A DNA stretch of 64,000 nucleotides from Bryum argenteum (GCA_037043015.1 CM073330.1:3559263-3623262), one strand, 5' to 3'; positions 40,559 to 52,287 are shown, numbered from the stretch's first letter. Numbers and translations are program-made. The notes: generated by a model not told the origin, from the sequence alone.

Positions 40559-42662
40559 AAATTGCTCTTGTCGTAGATAAAAGGGTATACTATATATTTT
40601 ACTCTTTTTTCTTCCCTAAGTTGTTTTCCATGATAAATATACCTATTGTCCAACTTAGACTTGTACATGTATAATTTTTATGTTTTGGTTTTGTATTGGT
40701 GAGTCTCTTTGCTCTTTGTAGTTTTTCATGACAAATATGGATTTTTGCAAGTTGGGCTTTTCAATGTTTGATTTGTGTTTGAACTAACACTCTATTCACG
40801 CCGGCCTCTAAATAGGTTGGAGTTTCTCTTCTTTGTTTGATTTATGATTGCCCATGTATTAATGTCTTTAAAAAATTGCAGTTCAGTTCCTCTTATGAAG
40901 TGGAGCAAGAAGAAGAAAAAAAAGAAAAAGACATGTAGAAGAAAGAGAGTCTCTGATGGGTCTCTATAAAACGTTGATTTGCTACGACTTAAGGTTGAAA
41001 GAACTAAGTAAAGAGTATGATATTTGGGTAATTCTGGGACACAGAGGAGAAATGTTATGGAGAAATTAGGAAGTAAGATCTCGAGCTATGGAAAAAAGAA
41101 GTTGGTGTTTGATTTCCTTATTATAAGAATAAAGCATCTAGTTGTGTTTGAAGTTGTGGTTTGAGTTCTTGGATGCGATTGTTGGAGCTGGTTATATAAC
41201 CCTTGGAAAATGTCATACGAACTTGTTGGACTTCAGCTCCTTATTTGTTGAAGTCTACATGATTTTTTGAAGTGGAATTGTTTGATACCCTTATTTGTTA
41301 CTCCATGTTCACTTGAAAGTAACAAGGAATGGGCTTCTTATATCATTCAATGAGTGTGTATGAGGCTAGAAATTTGTGAGAAGTTTAGAGGCAATCTTGG
41401 TGCAAATTGTCAAAGTTTAGGTGACATGGACGAATCTTTGATAGGATACCAATATGTATCCACCTATTTCCTATTATACCTCAGAATATGAATTGAGATT
41501 AGTGGACAATTTACGGAAAGTGTATGTAACATTTTTTAAAGTATCTTACTACGCAACATTGTAAAGTTTGTTCATATGACAAATCAATTATAAGTTGTTT
41601 TTCAATTGAAGGTGGTGTACACTCTATACGCCAATGTGCTCATCTCTTCACTTTCTTCTCTGAGTTCAAGACCATCACATTAGGAGCATTACATCATTCC
41701 ATCTAGTTTCCAAAAGCATGTGCCACCTACTTAGGCCATAGTTATGAATGGGTGCAGATATGGACCACAAAATAATTTTGTATTGCTAATTATATAACCA
41801 CATCTTTCCAAAGTTTGTTAAGGCCACTCATGTTTGCGCAATATGTTTAACCCTTAAACATCTAAGGTGACGCGATGGGTCCTTTTCCAACAGAATCTCC
41901 TCTATAGCTCTCAATGTGCTCAGCTCTTCACTTATATTTTGATGTCAAACTGGTCACCTTCTTGTGATGCATTCAAAAAGTGAGATTTTAGAATTAAAAT
42001 CACAATTTGTATGAGTGATTTTGTGCTTTGAAAGGATTGTGGTAGGTAGGTTGGGGTTGTATATAACCTTGTAGGAGGTTGCAAACTCATCACTGATTGG
42101 ATCATTCGTGATGCCCAAGTTCAAAAAGTGCACTATTCATGATGCCCAAGTCCAAAAGATGTTATGACCCAATTTTGGGCTGCCCCAATTCGTATAGCTA
42201 GACGTTTAAGGGTTAAACCTAGAAGAGTCACCTTCAAGTCGCTAAGCTCTCCAAAGATGAACCAAATGTAAAAGTGGTCTTTGATGAATCTTTCAAAATT
42301 AAAAGTGAAAGTAAAAGGTGTGGTCTATGTATAAAATACCTATTAAAGAGTGAAGTTATATATATCCTAATAAATTTTGACCACTACATTTTTTCAAAAA
42401 TTGACTCTACAAATTTGGTTAGTAAGGGTCAATTACGGAAATAAGAGAATGCAAATGTTGATGTAAGAAGAATATACTTTTTTTCTGTTTTTCTTAGGAG
42501 AAATCGTATTTTAATATCAAGGAATATTCTTGCAATTCAAAAGTCTAATGTTGTGTCCATTATTTCTTCCATGTAAAGTTTCCCAAATAATAGTTTATGT
42601 TTTATTTTGGTCAAATTGATGAAATCAACTAAGTAAGAAGCAAATTATTATGCAGATTAACA
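40559..42662. other. intergenic region before the RING-CH gene
   Basis: Holds the possible alternative last exon of the phosphoesterase gene (40882-40938), then AT-rich sequence with the MITE at 41847-42216. No other gene is seen. Confidence 0.5.
41847..42216. mobile_element. MITE with TTAA flanks, CCCTTAAAC ends
   Basis: TTAA at both edges, left inner end CCCTTAAACATCTA and right inner end TAGACGTTTAAGGG, inverted with one mismatch over 14 bases. Length 370 bp. No ORF. The ends resemble but are not identical to the CCCCTAAAGATCC family, so this may be a related subfamily. Confidence 0.75.
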
Positions 42663-44214
42663 ATGACGACAAATGAGAGTATGGCATCCCAACAAAACGC
42701 ATCACATGTTATTGACATGCCGGATTTAAAAAGTGAAGACTATTTAGTATGCCGGTAAGTTTGAGTTTTTGTTGATTGACGAAGTACTTTTATTTATAAA
42801 GAATAAAAAAAGAAGAAGATTATATAGTGGTACCCAAATAAGATCAACCTCGTTAAGATCAACTTCTAGTTAAGAACTGTCCATTCATTATGCAAAGAGG
42901 CATTGTTTTGTTATGGTCAATGCTTGGATAAGATCAACGTTCTTGTCTGTCCGAAAACGTTTATTTAATCCAAGCACCAGTGTACAACATCATTTGGATA
43001 AGTAAGAAGTTTATTATGACACTTACAACATTTTCCATACAACTATTTCTTATCTTGTTGTTAGTTTCTCAAAAACTTGGTGTTGTCTTTTCCACTGAAA
43101 AGACCAATTACTATATGACATGGGCCGTTTTTTCGTTTGAAAATAAATGAATTATGTATAGAGTGACATCAATGAGAGAGGTAGGCGTTAGATACTTATG
43201 ACTTTGGATCATTCAATTTCTTTATTTCTAATGTCATCAAAACTACAGGATTTGTTTCAATGAAGGAGTGGAAGGTTCCAATCCACTTATGTTACTTGGT
43301 TGCCGTTGCAAGAACGAGCTTGCATACGCCCACAAGCATTGCTTTATCAAATGGTTATGTTACCAAAGACACACATCTTACTTGCGAGGTTCTCAACGAT
43401 ATAATACTAAATGTGAGGTTTGCAGGTAAGTTTTTCTAGAATCTCCTAAAAGTGTACTAAGATTATATTTATTTAGATCTTTTGATTCCTTAATAACATG
43501 CTTGAAAACTTAGTGTGACTCTATTTTTTGAAACAACCGTATAGTTACTTTTGGACTTCAATTTTGGACTTGCAGGAAACATATCTCTCTTTCTACGTGG
43601 AAACAAATTGAAACTGATTTGAGTATAGAATGGACACGTTTCGTGGAGGAGCAAGTTTCACAACATGTAAGTACTAATTTTGAACACTTAATTTCTAAAC
43701 CTATCAGTTTGCTAATGCTTGACCCTTTCAGATCCTTAATGCAAAATTGTCTAAATTACCAAATATAGCCTATTTCTCCATACCTAAGTCTAAGCATTAT
43801 TTAGAACAACCAACCATAGGATCTCAAAGTTAACTTTGACTTTACTCACAGGCCACATGATAACAATCAATTCTTTTTTAATTTGTGAGATTATAATAGT
43901 CAAAGTGGCTGAGTATTTTTCGTACAAGGAATCCAAAAAGTCATCTCGGTTTTCTTGGATCTTTAGGGGTTAAGCCTTTGAAATTTGCACAACTAATGAA
44001 TCCTCGTATGTTCTAGATGGAGGAAGCACAAAATTCGAATGAAGGAGAAATTTCCAATGAGGCAGAATATGAAATTGACCAATTACATCAATTTGTTCAA
44101 TCACTTCCTTTCAACTTAGAGGATACAATAGTGTCTCCTATGACATGTGGACTTTTGATACTAATCCTTCTTGGTTTAAATATGCTAGTTGTAAGCTTAT
44201 TTAAGTGGAAATAA
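42663..44214 (+). CDS. small RING-CH (MARCH-type) membrane E3 ubiquitin ligase
   Basis: Four exons: 42663-42754, 43249-43425, 43576-43666 and 44017-44214. Phases agree and give about 185 residues. The RING-CH finger spans exons 1-3: CRICFNEG, LGCRCKNELAYAHKHC and CEVCR give a C4HC3 pattern with the longer loops of RINGv domains. An acidic linker (EAEYEIDQLHQF) leads to one C-terminal hydrophobic segment (GLLILILLGLNMLVVSLF) and a short KWK tail, so it looks tail-anchored. Such proteins ubiquitinate membrane proteins with an E2 (known for the family). Its targets are unknown. Intron 3 contains a TTAA MITE (43719-43973). Confidence 0.85.
43719..43973. mobile_element. TTAA-family MITE in an intron of the RING-CH gene
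   Basis: The right end GGATCTTTAGGGG plus TTAA is intact (43957-43973). The left end TTGACCCTTTCAGATCC is worn. Its reverse complement aligns with 16169-16422 through most of its length. Confidence 0.7.
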
Positions 44215-45146
44215 ATATAGCCAAAGTCCCAACTTAGATTGTTATTTTAATGATTTTACATAAAAAACTCTAGAGCTCATACCCTCAAATTACCTTGCTT
44301 TCAACCTAGCCATTCACCAAATCTCAATCAAGTTGATGTCATTCACTTACAAGTGGTGAGTAGACTATTGAAAAGTTTGTACAATCTCCGAGTGACATAT
44401 TTTTAGTTGCATCAAAAGTCTATTACAATTTTTTAGGGGAATATTTTGCAAGAACTAGTCTTAGTGACAAGAATAATGTATTAATTAACTATTTTTACCA
44501 CCAATTGATTGGAATTTTTGGAAGCATACCATGGCCAAAGTATTAATTTTTTTGAGGAACATAAGTACATGGAGTGAAAATTGGAGGGTAGTCTACACTA
44601 TGCAATTTACAGATCTTCAACTGGGTGTGTACTTTATTGGCTCTGTCATCATGACAGAGTCTTTGTAGTGGGTCCAGCAACGATTTCTAAAAGGTCCAAT
44701 GACCTATCTATTTTCGCGTTCACACCTGCTGTCCCCTTTAAGACTTTTTCTCTGAAGAAGTGGAGAGAGCTGGTCACGGAGCTTCGCCGGGCAGGGTAAA
44801 GCGAGGGCCAGCGAACCCAGAGGTGGCATGCCGATGCGCCGAGCTTGCGCGCCGAGCTCATGTCCAGCTGTTTGGGGTGTTGCCGTTGAAAGACAGTATA
44901 AAGAAGTGAGTTGAGGAGCAGTTTAACAATCTCCTTCTATTGCTCTTCGTTTGCAACGCGCGCCCTGCTCCGCTCTGTCTCGGAGGATGATGACTTCATC
45001 ATTGTAAGTCTCTTTCAGCCTCGAGCATTCTATTGTGTGTAACCCTCATGAATGTTCTTTTTATCTTTTGTTGATCATTCTCGAAAACAGTATCGTGGGG
45101 GCAAGGGTTTAAGTTTTAAATTTGTGGTGATTACAATTGAGTGTAG
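44215..45146. other. intergenic region, gene-fragment cluster begins
   Basis: AT-rich to about 44570, then a patch richer in GC (44780-45000) that resembles a plant 5' region with a possible short exon ending near 44996 (EDDDFII before a GTAAGT). That exon may be the captured start of the RPT5 fragment that follows. No other gene is supported. Confidence 0.35.
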
Positions 45147-45266
45147 GACGAGACGCACCGATTGCAGCTGGAGCACGATGCCATGGAAGAAAAAATCAAG
45201 GAGAATCAGGAGAAGATTAAGCTCAACAAGCAGCTGCCTTACCTCGTCGGAAACGTCGACGTCGAG
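45147..45266 (+). pseudogene. RPT5: single exon of 26S proteasome ATPase RPT5 (PSMC3), captured
   Basis: Forty codons, flanked by AG and GT. It contains [20 protein letters not shown], a signature of the RPT5 N-terminal coiled coil and OB start. No AAA ATPase domain follows; the next exon downstream belongs to another gene. In a real RPT5 gene this exon leads to the rest of the OB fold and the ATPase. The fragment is therefore truncated at both ends. Confidence 0.85.
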
Positions 45267-45484
45267 GTATGTCGTCATTCACTCATCGCATTTAGGTCAG
45301 TATCAGCATGTTCGACCAGCAGTTGAAATTGAGGCGAAATGTGGTTTTCTACGATTTTTCAATTTTACTTGTTGTGCTAAGAAGTGCTTACTTTTCTCGA
45401 TCAGTTATGTTCTTCCTTCCAGTATCTCACTCAGGTGCTTTTTTGAGGTGATGTGCTGATTGACCTCTGACTGTGGACTCACAG

Positions 45485-46895
45485 GTCGCATGGCTTTTCA
45501 ATCTGAGGGGTGGAGACGTGTTATATAACCCTGCGGCCCATGCATATGGCATAGTGACGCGATTCTGCCTTCTACTATGTAAATAAGGCGAAAGTGGATC
45601 TGAAGGTACCATCGATAAGTTCATTCTTCTGCAAGTAGCTAATGCAAATCTTGAGGATGTTTATTGTCCAGAGACACCGTGTTGCTACCAGGATTGTCGT
45701 AGTTCATGGGTCCGCACATGTTGTCTGTACCTTAAGTATTTTACTGTGAATGTCTTTTAGGTCGAACAGTATCTTTGTGAGGATGGAGTGGAATTACGTG
45801 ACTACGAAGCTGTATTTGAGGATGTAGAAACCCTTGTTTCTGAGAAGCTGTCGAAGGCTTCCACGGAGTCTACTGGAAATAATGTCCACACAAATGGTTC
45901 TATAAATGACGAGAAATCAGAATCTGCTGAAAGGCTTGAGGATCCATCAAATTCGACTGCTGAAGGGTCCTGATGATGCCAGAAGTGCATTGATTTGGAT
46001 CGATCCTGGAACGTGCAATTATGCTGTGTATTCCCGTGTTGCAGCTGATCGGGTTGCTTGCATCAGTCTCCCATTGCTCTGGCAAAAGCATTAAAGGTAG
46101 ATATCTGTGACTTCATGGTTATTGTGTTGCCCGCTGATATGACTTGTAGCTGTTTCTAGCATTCTAAATCCAAGGTTGAGTATCAACACAATCACTACTT
46201 CGTCAAACTATTCTTATGATGTTGGCCAGTTAGTTTCTTATGGCAACTCGTTGTCGTAGCCTGACAATTCCTGAATGTTTAGTTCTGACATTTTGGCTGG
46301 TTAGTAGTTCTCTTTATCGTATATCATGCATCTGTAATTAGAAACTTAGTCTCAAACTTAACTTGGTACATCGTTTTCTCCGTGCATTATCGTGCATTTC
46401 CTAGTGGGAAAATCTTAAAATGAAGATCAGACAATTTGCAATGAATCTAGAGTCTTGGATGAGGGCCACATCTGGTAGATTAGTAAGAGCAAGTAGGCAT
46501 CTGCAGCGTAGACGCTAACATTGTTGCTTCTGTTGACATTGCTTGCAGCATTTTAAGGGCTTAAGCTTTGAGACCATTAGTTCTGTAGGAGGAAATGGAG
46601 CGCTGCAAAGGTAGATACGTGTGCAGAAATGCAGGTTGATTTGATGTATTTGTGTGATTCGGGGGGCCATGTGAGGTATCTTTGCATTGGATATATGGAT
46701 ACATTTCTTGCACTGCATCTGCTCTCATGTTAGTGAAAGTTAGATCTTTATCGGCAGCATGCACAGTAGCTACCGTCTTTCTTTTGCTGATGATTTTTTT
46801 TGATGGCTGTGAAGTATTTGGATGATACGACTGATATCTCGAGGACTTTGCACTTCGGAAAACCAACCTCTCACGAGATAACTTGTGCCACTTAG
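45485..46895 (+). pseudogene. APP1: aminopeptidase P1 fragment, introns kept, frameshifted
   Basis: Exons recognisable by frame and splice sites: 45485-45605 (VAWLFNLRGGDVLYNPAAHA), 45761-46095 (VELRDYEAVF, then WIDPGTCNYAVYS), 46549-46610 (HFKGLSFETISSVGGNGA), 46635-46670 (LMYLCDSGGH) and 46815-46895 (YLDDTTDISRTLHFGKPTSH). These follow the order of the X-Pro aminopeptidase, from the second N-terminal domain into the metal-binding catalytic domain. Frameshifts occur near 45565, 45970 and 46060. The first N-terminal domain and the end of the catalytic domain are missing, so no enzyme is made. The first exon is in the same phase as the end of the RPT5 exon. Confidence 0.88.
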
Positions 46896-47441
46896 GTAAT
46901 TATGCTTCTACAATTAGGAAGCTTTGTAATGTCTACCGTTGTGATTCTACCGTTGAGGTAGGAAAGTGTTAGCTCGGAGTCATGATGGGAGTAGTGAAGG
47001 ACTCCTCAGTGAAAGCCGTTGTAATATCCTTTGCCTAATGGACTTGTTTGAAAAACGCCGGTATTGGAGAGCTAGATGTTTTCAAGATCCAAGATCTGCT
47101 GAAGTTAATCACCTTTTTGTTAAATAATGAATATGATTCATTTGAAAATTTTAATATTTGTCTTAATGGTGAAAATATCTTGTATTGTAGTAACAAATGG
47201 CGGCCTGGATCGATATCTAATGGCAGATTAGTGTATATGTAGTCAAAGTCAAAGATATGAACGCAGATTCTTGTCAGTGAGAATATAATGGCATTCCTTT
47301 CATTTAATGTGCAGTCCCGGAAGACGGCGAAGTCAGTAACATTCTACTATAAGTAGCAAGGAAGTAACTTCGTTTTTTGCATTGTGTGAAGTGATGAGAT
47401 GTTTTGTTGTGAAGTGGATATTTGGTTGTTAGAAGTGAGAT
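46896..47441. other. sequence between APP1 fragment and RPA-like gene
   Basis: AT-rich from 47040. No protein recognised. It may contain the promoter of the RPA-like gene. Confidence 0.35.
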
Positions 47442-48800
47442 ATGGCTCGGAGAGTTAGAAGAGTGGTGTCGGTCGATGAGATAATGGAGGGAATGAGGGA
47501 TGTTGCTTTTGAAGGGAAAATACTGAATTGGTATGAAAACTTTGATTGAAAAAATTACAGAGTTCAAGTACCTTCATTGCGACTTGATAGATAGGCACGG
47601 TTTCACAACCGTGACCTTGAGCATGAAGGAGGATCAAATGAGACAACATGCTGCAAAACTATGTGTCGGTCATGTAGTGAGAGTAGAGAATTTTGGAGTG
47701 TCTAAGAAGTCTAAAAAGTCTCATGAGAAGGGGGATTTGATTTATGTTGTAAAAGCAATGAGTTCTACTGTTGTGAATGTGGTGGAACCTACACCTTTAG
47801 GCTTTAGGCCAAACTTCTATGATACTGACACCATATCTGATATTAGAGCCCGTTCGCACCAACAATGGGCAAGTGGAAGTATAGTTGTGTGTGTCTTAGA
47901 AAATAGGGGAAAATATGAAGGAAGGTATGGGAGTCTCTATCAAATCCTAGTTGCTGATGGTATCACAGATGGAGACTATGATGTGTTAGCATTTACCGAT
48001 CAATTCAAGGTAGAGTATGAGCAAGTTGTGGAAGCATTTAACAATGGATTGTGTGTTACGGTTCTATTCAAGAACATTTCGACCACCCAATCCGGTGATA
48101 AATATCTTATCACAAGAAATCACACCATTGTCACTCCTGCCACGGATGAGAGTACCAAAAAGGTGTTGCAAGGCGTTTTTGAGAAGATGGGCAAGAAAGC
48201 CACAACAACTTGCAAAACTGTAAGTGCAATGATGATATATTCAATTCTTTTATCGCATTTGATGATTTCATTGTTTGTGAATTGATAAAATGATGATTTG
48301 TTGTTCAGGTGGAAGGAACTTTGGTTATCGAAAGGCCATCCGTTGCGCCGTTCAAGAATCATTGTTCAAAATGTTCTCATTCTAATCTCATTGTCTTGGA
48401 GGGGGGATTCTATTGTAACATTTGTCACGGTGTACAAGATGTTGTGCGAAAAGCACATTTGTGTGCTAAAGTTGTAAACGCAAATGGGAAACACTCCATT
48501 ACTATTGAAGGGCAGTGGCTTGCGTCATTGGTAAGAATGAGTGAGGACAAATTCCTTTCTCTTTCACGTGGACAACAAATAAAGATGTTGTCGACATTGA
48601 AGATAAAAGGAACCTATCTCCTAACACCCATGGCCATGCTTTGTGGCTAGGAAGAAAACATGGAAGTTAGTGCGAGCAGTAATGTGGAGACTAGTGGAAC
48701 TCTAGAAAGTAAACACTTTGTCCAAACCCCACCTAAAAGACGACTTGATGAGAATGAAGAAACCCCTGAAGCTGCATCCACGAAGAAAATTAGCAAGTAG
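47442..48800 (+). pseudogene. RPA1-like single-strand DNA-binding protein, Helitron-associated type, lightly damaged
   Basis: The first ATG (47442) begins MARRVRRVVSVDEIMEG and runs to a stop after ILNWYENFD. A one-base frame change near 47550 leads to the main frame (47533-48219), which continues after an intron at 48309. It contains OB-fold-like segments, FRPNFYDTDTISDIRARS, and a C4 zinc finger CSKC-x15-CNIC as in the third DNA-binding domain of RPA1. An in-frame TAG (48648) interrupts it. Reading then stays open to 48800 through a basic patch PPKRRLDENEE. RPA1-like genes are often carried by plant Helitrons (known). If translation starts at 47533 and stops at 48650, a slightly shortened protein of about 343 residues could still be made. 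Confidence 0.7.
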
Positions 48801-49099
48801 TATTTGCCTTATGTTTATGAAGCGTATAGTAATGTTTAACATTGTACTTTATTATACTGATTAATAAAGTACTATTTCAATCTGTAGCCGGTCCTGATGA
48901 TTACAATGGTTATTGCAGTCTAGTCTATTGTACATTGACGTGAATGTGGACCTAGAGGGTATGTACATTTGTTCATGTATGCACTCCTTTCTTAGACCTC
49001 TACCTATTATCGCGATGTCGTTGCGAATGCATCTTCCCTCTCTCCTGCTATCTCCATCTCTGCTTTGCATCCAAGAATTTCTCATTCTTGACTGTCCAT
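48801..49099. other. sequence between RPA-like gene and kinesin fragment
   Basis: No gene recognised. It is AT-rich near 48840-48870, consistent with a 3' flank. Confidence 0.3.
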
Positions 49100-51778
49100 T
49101 GAGCGAAGAGTGGAAGTTCAGGGCGGACCTCGTGGGAAGAGAGAGAATGCCCCGCCTGACACCAACAATGGCCATGTAAGTCTCCATCCCCAAATATTTG
49201 CATGCAGTTTACTCTGATTTCTTGATCACAAGCCTGATCTGGCGCCAGAGCCTTTGCTTTTAGCGATGAGTCTCCGCGTTTGCAATGTAGGTGGTTGAGG
49301 TGATGTCGCCCGCGTCCAAGGCTGGGATGTTGAAGGCGCCAAATATTCCTTCAAACAACAGCAGCCCAGCGCGCTTCCGCCAAAGCCGCCGAGGCCTTCC
49401 CCGGCCCGTATGGGAACGACATTGAGCAATGTCAGCCATGGCCATGAACACGGCAGCAACATCAAGCGGAAAATTAACTGGGACGCACCGATACTTCTGC
49501 AGCCGACAGTGGTGTCAAGGTGAACAGGAATCCTACTGGCCCTTAGATCATCCCATTATTAGGAGAATTGAGGCTCAGGTCAGGAAATTTATGAGGTTTC
49601 AGCTGGACTGATGCAAATTGTGTGTGCAGGTCATTGTAAGAGTGAGGCCAATGAACGAGAAAGAAGAGGGGGAGGAAGCTGAACTAGTTGTGCACACAAT
49701 TTCGTCCACCTGTGTATCGCTCATCAGCAGTTTACATATGATGCTGTAGCAGGAGAGGATTCGTCCCAGGTAAATTCTCACCTGGCACTAATTGTTCTTG
49801 TGATTCTTACAACTGCTTATAGATTTCTTCCCGTCTCTCTTAGACTTGCCTGAGAATCTTACTAAGTATGTTCTGTTTGCAGGACACCGTCTTTCAAATG
49901 GTGGGGCTACCTATGGTTGAGAATTGCCTCGCCGGTTTTAACAGCTCCATTTTTGCCTACGGGCAGGTGTGAACCGCTCACAATGCTCTTATATTCTAAA
50001 GATTATGTGTACAGTTTGCCCTAAGCTTGGAGCTGACCTTACGTTTCCCTGAATTTGCCTGTGTGACAGACGGGTAGTGGAAAGACCTACACTATGTGGG
50101 GCGTCATGTCCGATTCAGAGGATTTTCCTAACGAAAATCGAGGTCGCACAACGCGAGTCTTTGAGAGGCTTTTTGCACGGATCGATGAGGTGAGTGAAAT
50201 GCTTTCATTTTATTGCAGTAAGTCTTTGCGAGAATTTAATTTTAGATGCAGTTCCTAAGTACTCGGTGTGGACTTTCAGGAAGCGAGGACTAGTGCCGAC
50301 AAGCAGCTTGTGTACCAGTGTCTTCCTTCTTGGAGGTAAGCTACAGTACTCTTCGGTTCAAGTTCTGAATTTGCAAAATGTACCTCACTTAAAATTTCGC
50401 CATGACGATCCGTCGATATGACATTCCCTCTCCTACATGGTGCAGATCTACAATGAACAGATTACCGATCTGCTGGAACCTTCCCAGAAGAATCTCATGG
50501 TTAGCCTCAAAATTCATTGTCCAGCATTCATAGTCATTTGCAGGGTTCCACATGCCAAGCTGAGTATGTTAAGATCTGCTGCCGGCTTTATTAAGTATTG
50601 TTTACTTACGTTGTTTGAAAATCATGCAGATTCGAGAGGATACAAAGACTACACTAAATTTGATAATTAGTGTTAGATTATTATAAGATTTGAAAATGCT
50701 ATAAGTTTTTACTTTTGTTTAAGAAAATTTACCAAGAGCATTAATTCTGATACTATATAAGGACCCCCATCTTGGCCAATATAGAGGGTAAAATTGTTGA
50801 ACAACAGTAAAAACTTATAACATGTTTATGTAAATCAGTGTATCTAAAGTAACACTAATTATCAAATTTAGTGTAGTGTTTACGTGGACAATCTCAGCGA
50901 AGAATTTGTTTCCTCAGTTCAAGATGTGACTCCCATTCTTACAAAGGTATGTTCCACAATCTGAAAGATAAATTGATGTTAGGCCTCCTCTGGTTGAACA
51001 CGTTCTCACGCAGCTTATTTGTTGCGATCAGGGCCTAGCGAACAGGAGGGTGGGCTCTATAACAATGAACAGCGAAAGTTCACGTTCTCATTCTGTCTTC
51101 ACTTGTGTGATAGAATCTCGGTCGAAGGTACATCCTCTCGAGTTTCTCGAGTTTCTTTTTTGTCACTCATAATCTGGTTCAGTCAATGCAGTCACTTTGC
51201 GAGAGCAATGCTTTAACAGGCGAATGTTGACGTGCAGAGTGAGGGCGATCATGGCGTAAGCAGCTTCCGAAGTAGTAGATTAAATTTAGTAGATTTGGAA
51301 GGTTCAGAGCGACAGAAGGCAACTGGGTCTGCTGGTGAACGACTCAAAGAGGCTGGCAATATCAACAAGTCTCTCTCCCAGCTCGGGTACACCAACGCTC
51401 TGAACACTAGTTCGTTGCAGTCAGAATTCGTAAGCTTGAATGAGGCTGTATTTGGTGTTGATATATCCTTCTTAAACTGGCCTTGCAGGAACGTGACTGA
51501 TCAATATCTTGGCGGAAGTTGCGCAATCTGGCAAGCACCGTCACGTACCTTACAGAGATTCTCGCTTGACTTTTCTGCTTCAGGAGTCTCTCGGTGGGAA
51601 TGCAAAGCTGGCGATGATTTGTGCCGTATCTCCTGCAAGCAGATTCATTTTCACCTGGCTGTAATTTCTGAAACTCTGCGCATTCAAAGGAACCCAATGG
51701 GTCATAGGTCCTATGATACTCGTACTACTTCTATCGAAAAAGGACATGATAGGAAAGTCCGCACCTGTCTTCAGAGTT
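49100..51778 (+). pseudogene. kinesin-12 (POK/PAKRP1 type) motor fragment, introns kept
   Basis: Pieces in order: the N-terminal RENAPPDTNNGH near 49140-49175, KPPRPSPARMGTT and IKRKINWD (49380-49480), VRVRPMNEKEEGEEAELVV (about 49635), [18 protein letters not shown] then TGSGKTYTMWG (P-loop, 50070), IYNEQITDLLEPSQKNL (50440), [37 protein letters not shown] (switch I, about 51040), [16 protein letters not shown] (switch II, about 51280), and [20 protein letters not shown] in another frame. Plant kinesin-12 proteins act in phragmoplast and division-plane positioning. Frameshifts, a MITE in an exon and loss of the whole stalk mean it is not functional. It runs into MCM5 sequence near 51700-51780. 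Confidence 0.88.
50648..50877. mobile_element. MITE with perfect 28-bp inverted ends, inside a kinesin exon
   Basis: The left end starts ACTACACTAAATTTGATAA and the right end is its exact reverse complement over 28 bp. Length 230 bp, AT-rich, no ORF. It splits the kinesin codons for REDTKT and VYVDNLS. I could not fix a target duplication or assign a superfamily. Confidence 0.85.
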
Positions 51779-52287
51779 TGGAGCAGCAAACAATTTCCAT
51801 TGCTCAAGCTGGTATCACTACTGTGCTCAACTCCCAGACAACAGTGCTAGCAGTTGCTAATCCTCCGTCAGGGCGCTATGATGATTTGAAGGTCCTAGTT
51901 CTTCACCTGTAATTTCAGTTCATCTTGCTTCGCTATTACCCTCACGAACACCGGTTTCTGACTTCTTGGTTCATGATTTTCATATGCAGATAGCACAAGA
52001 GAATATCGATCTTCAGACAACGATTCTGTCTCGATTTGACTTGATTTTCATAGTCAAGGATGCACGAGATCATGCGCGAGACATGGTAAAGAAATGACCT
52101 CTTTTTACATTACAGAGTTGGAGCTGCATTGTCAGCACTTGAGATTTACTTCTACTGAAGAGATTGATTCAAGCATCTGCTCTTTTTGTGTGCAGCATAT
52201 TGCACGACACATTGTCAATGTTCATGCAACTGCTGATTCGATCGTAAGAGGCTCAGAGGTCCAAGACAAAGAAAATTGGCTGAAGCG
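51779..52287 (+). pseudogene. MCM5: three exons of DNA helicase subunit MCM5, captured
   Basis: Exon pieces: about 51779-51891 ([20 protein letters not shown], then [12 protein letters not shown]), 51990-52085 ([20 protein letters not shown], with the arginine-finger SRFD) and 52196-52287 (HIARHIVNVHATAD, then KENWLKR). These are consecutive parts of the MCM5 AAA region after Walker B. The N-terminal domains, Walker A and the C-terminal end are absent. Splice sites are kept, so the copy came from genomic DNA rather than mRNA. Confidence 0.88.
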
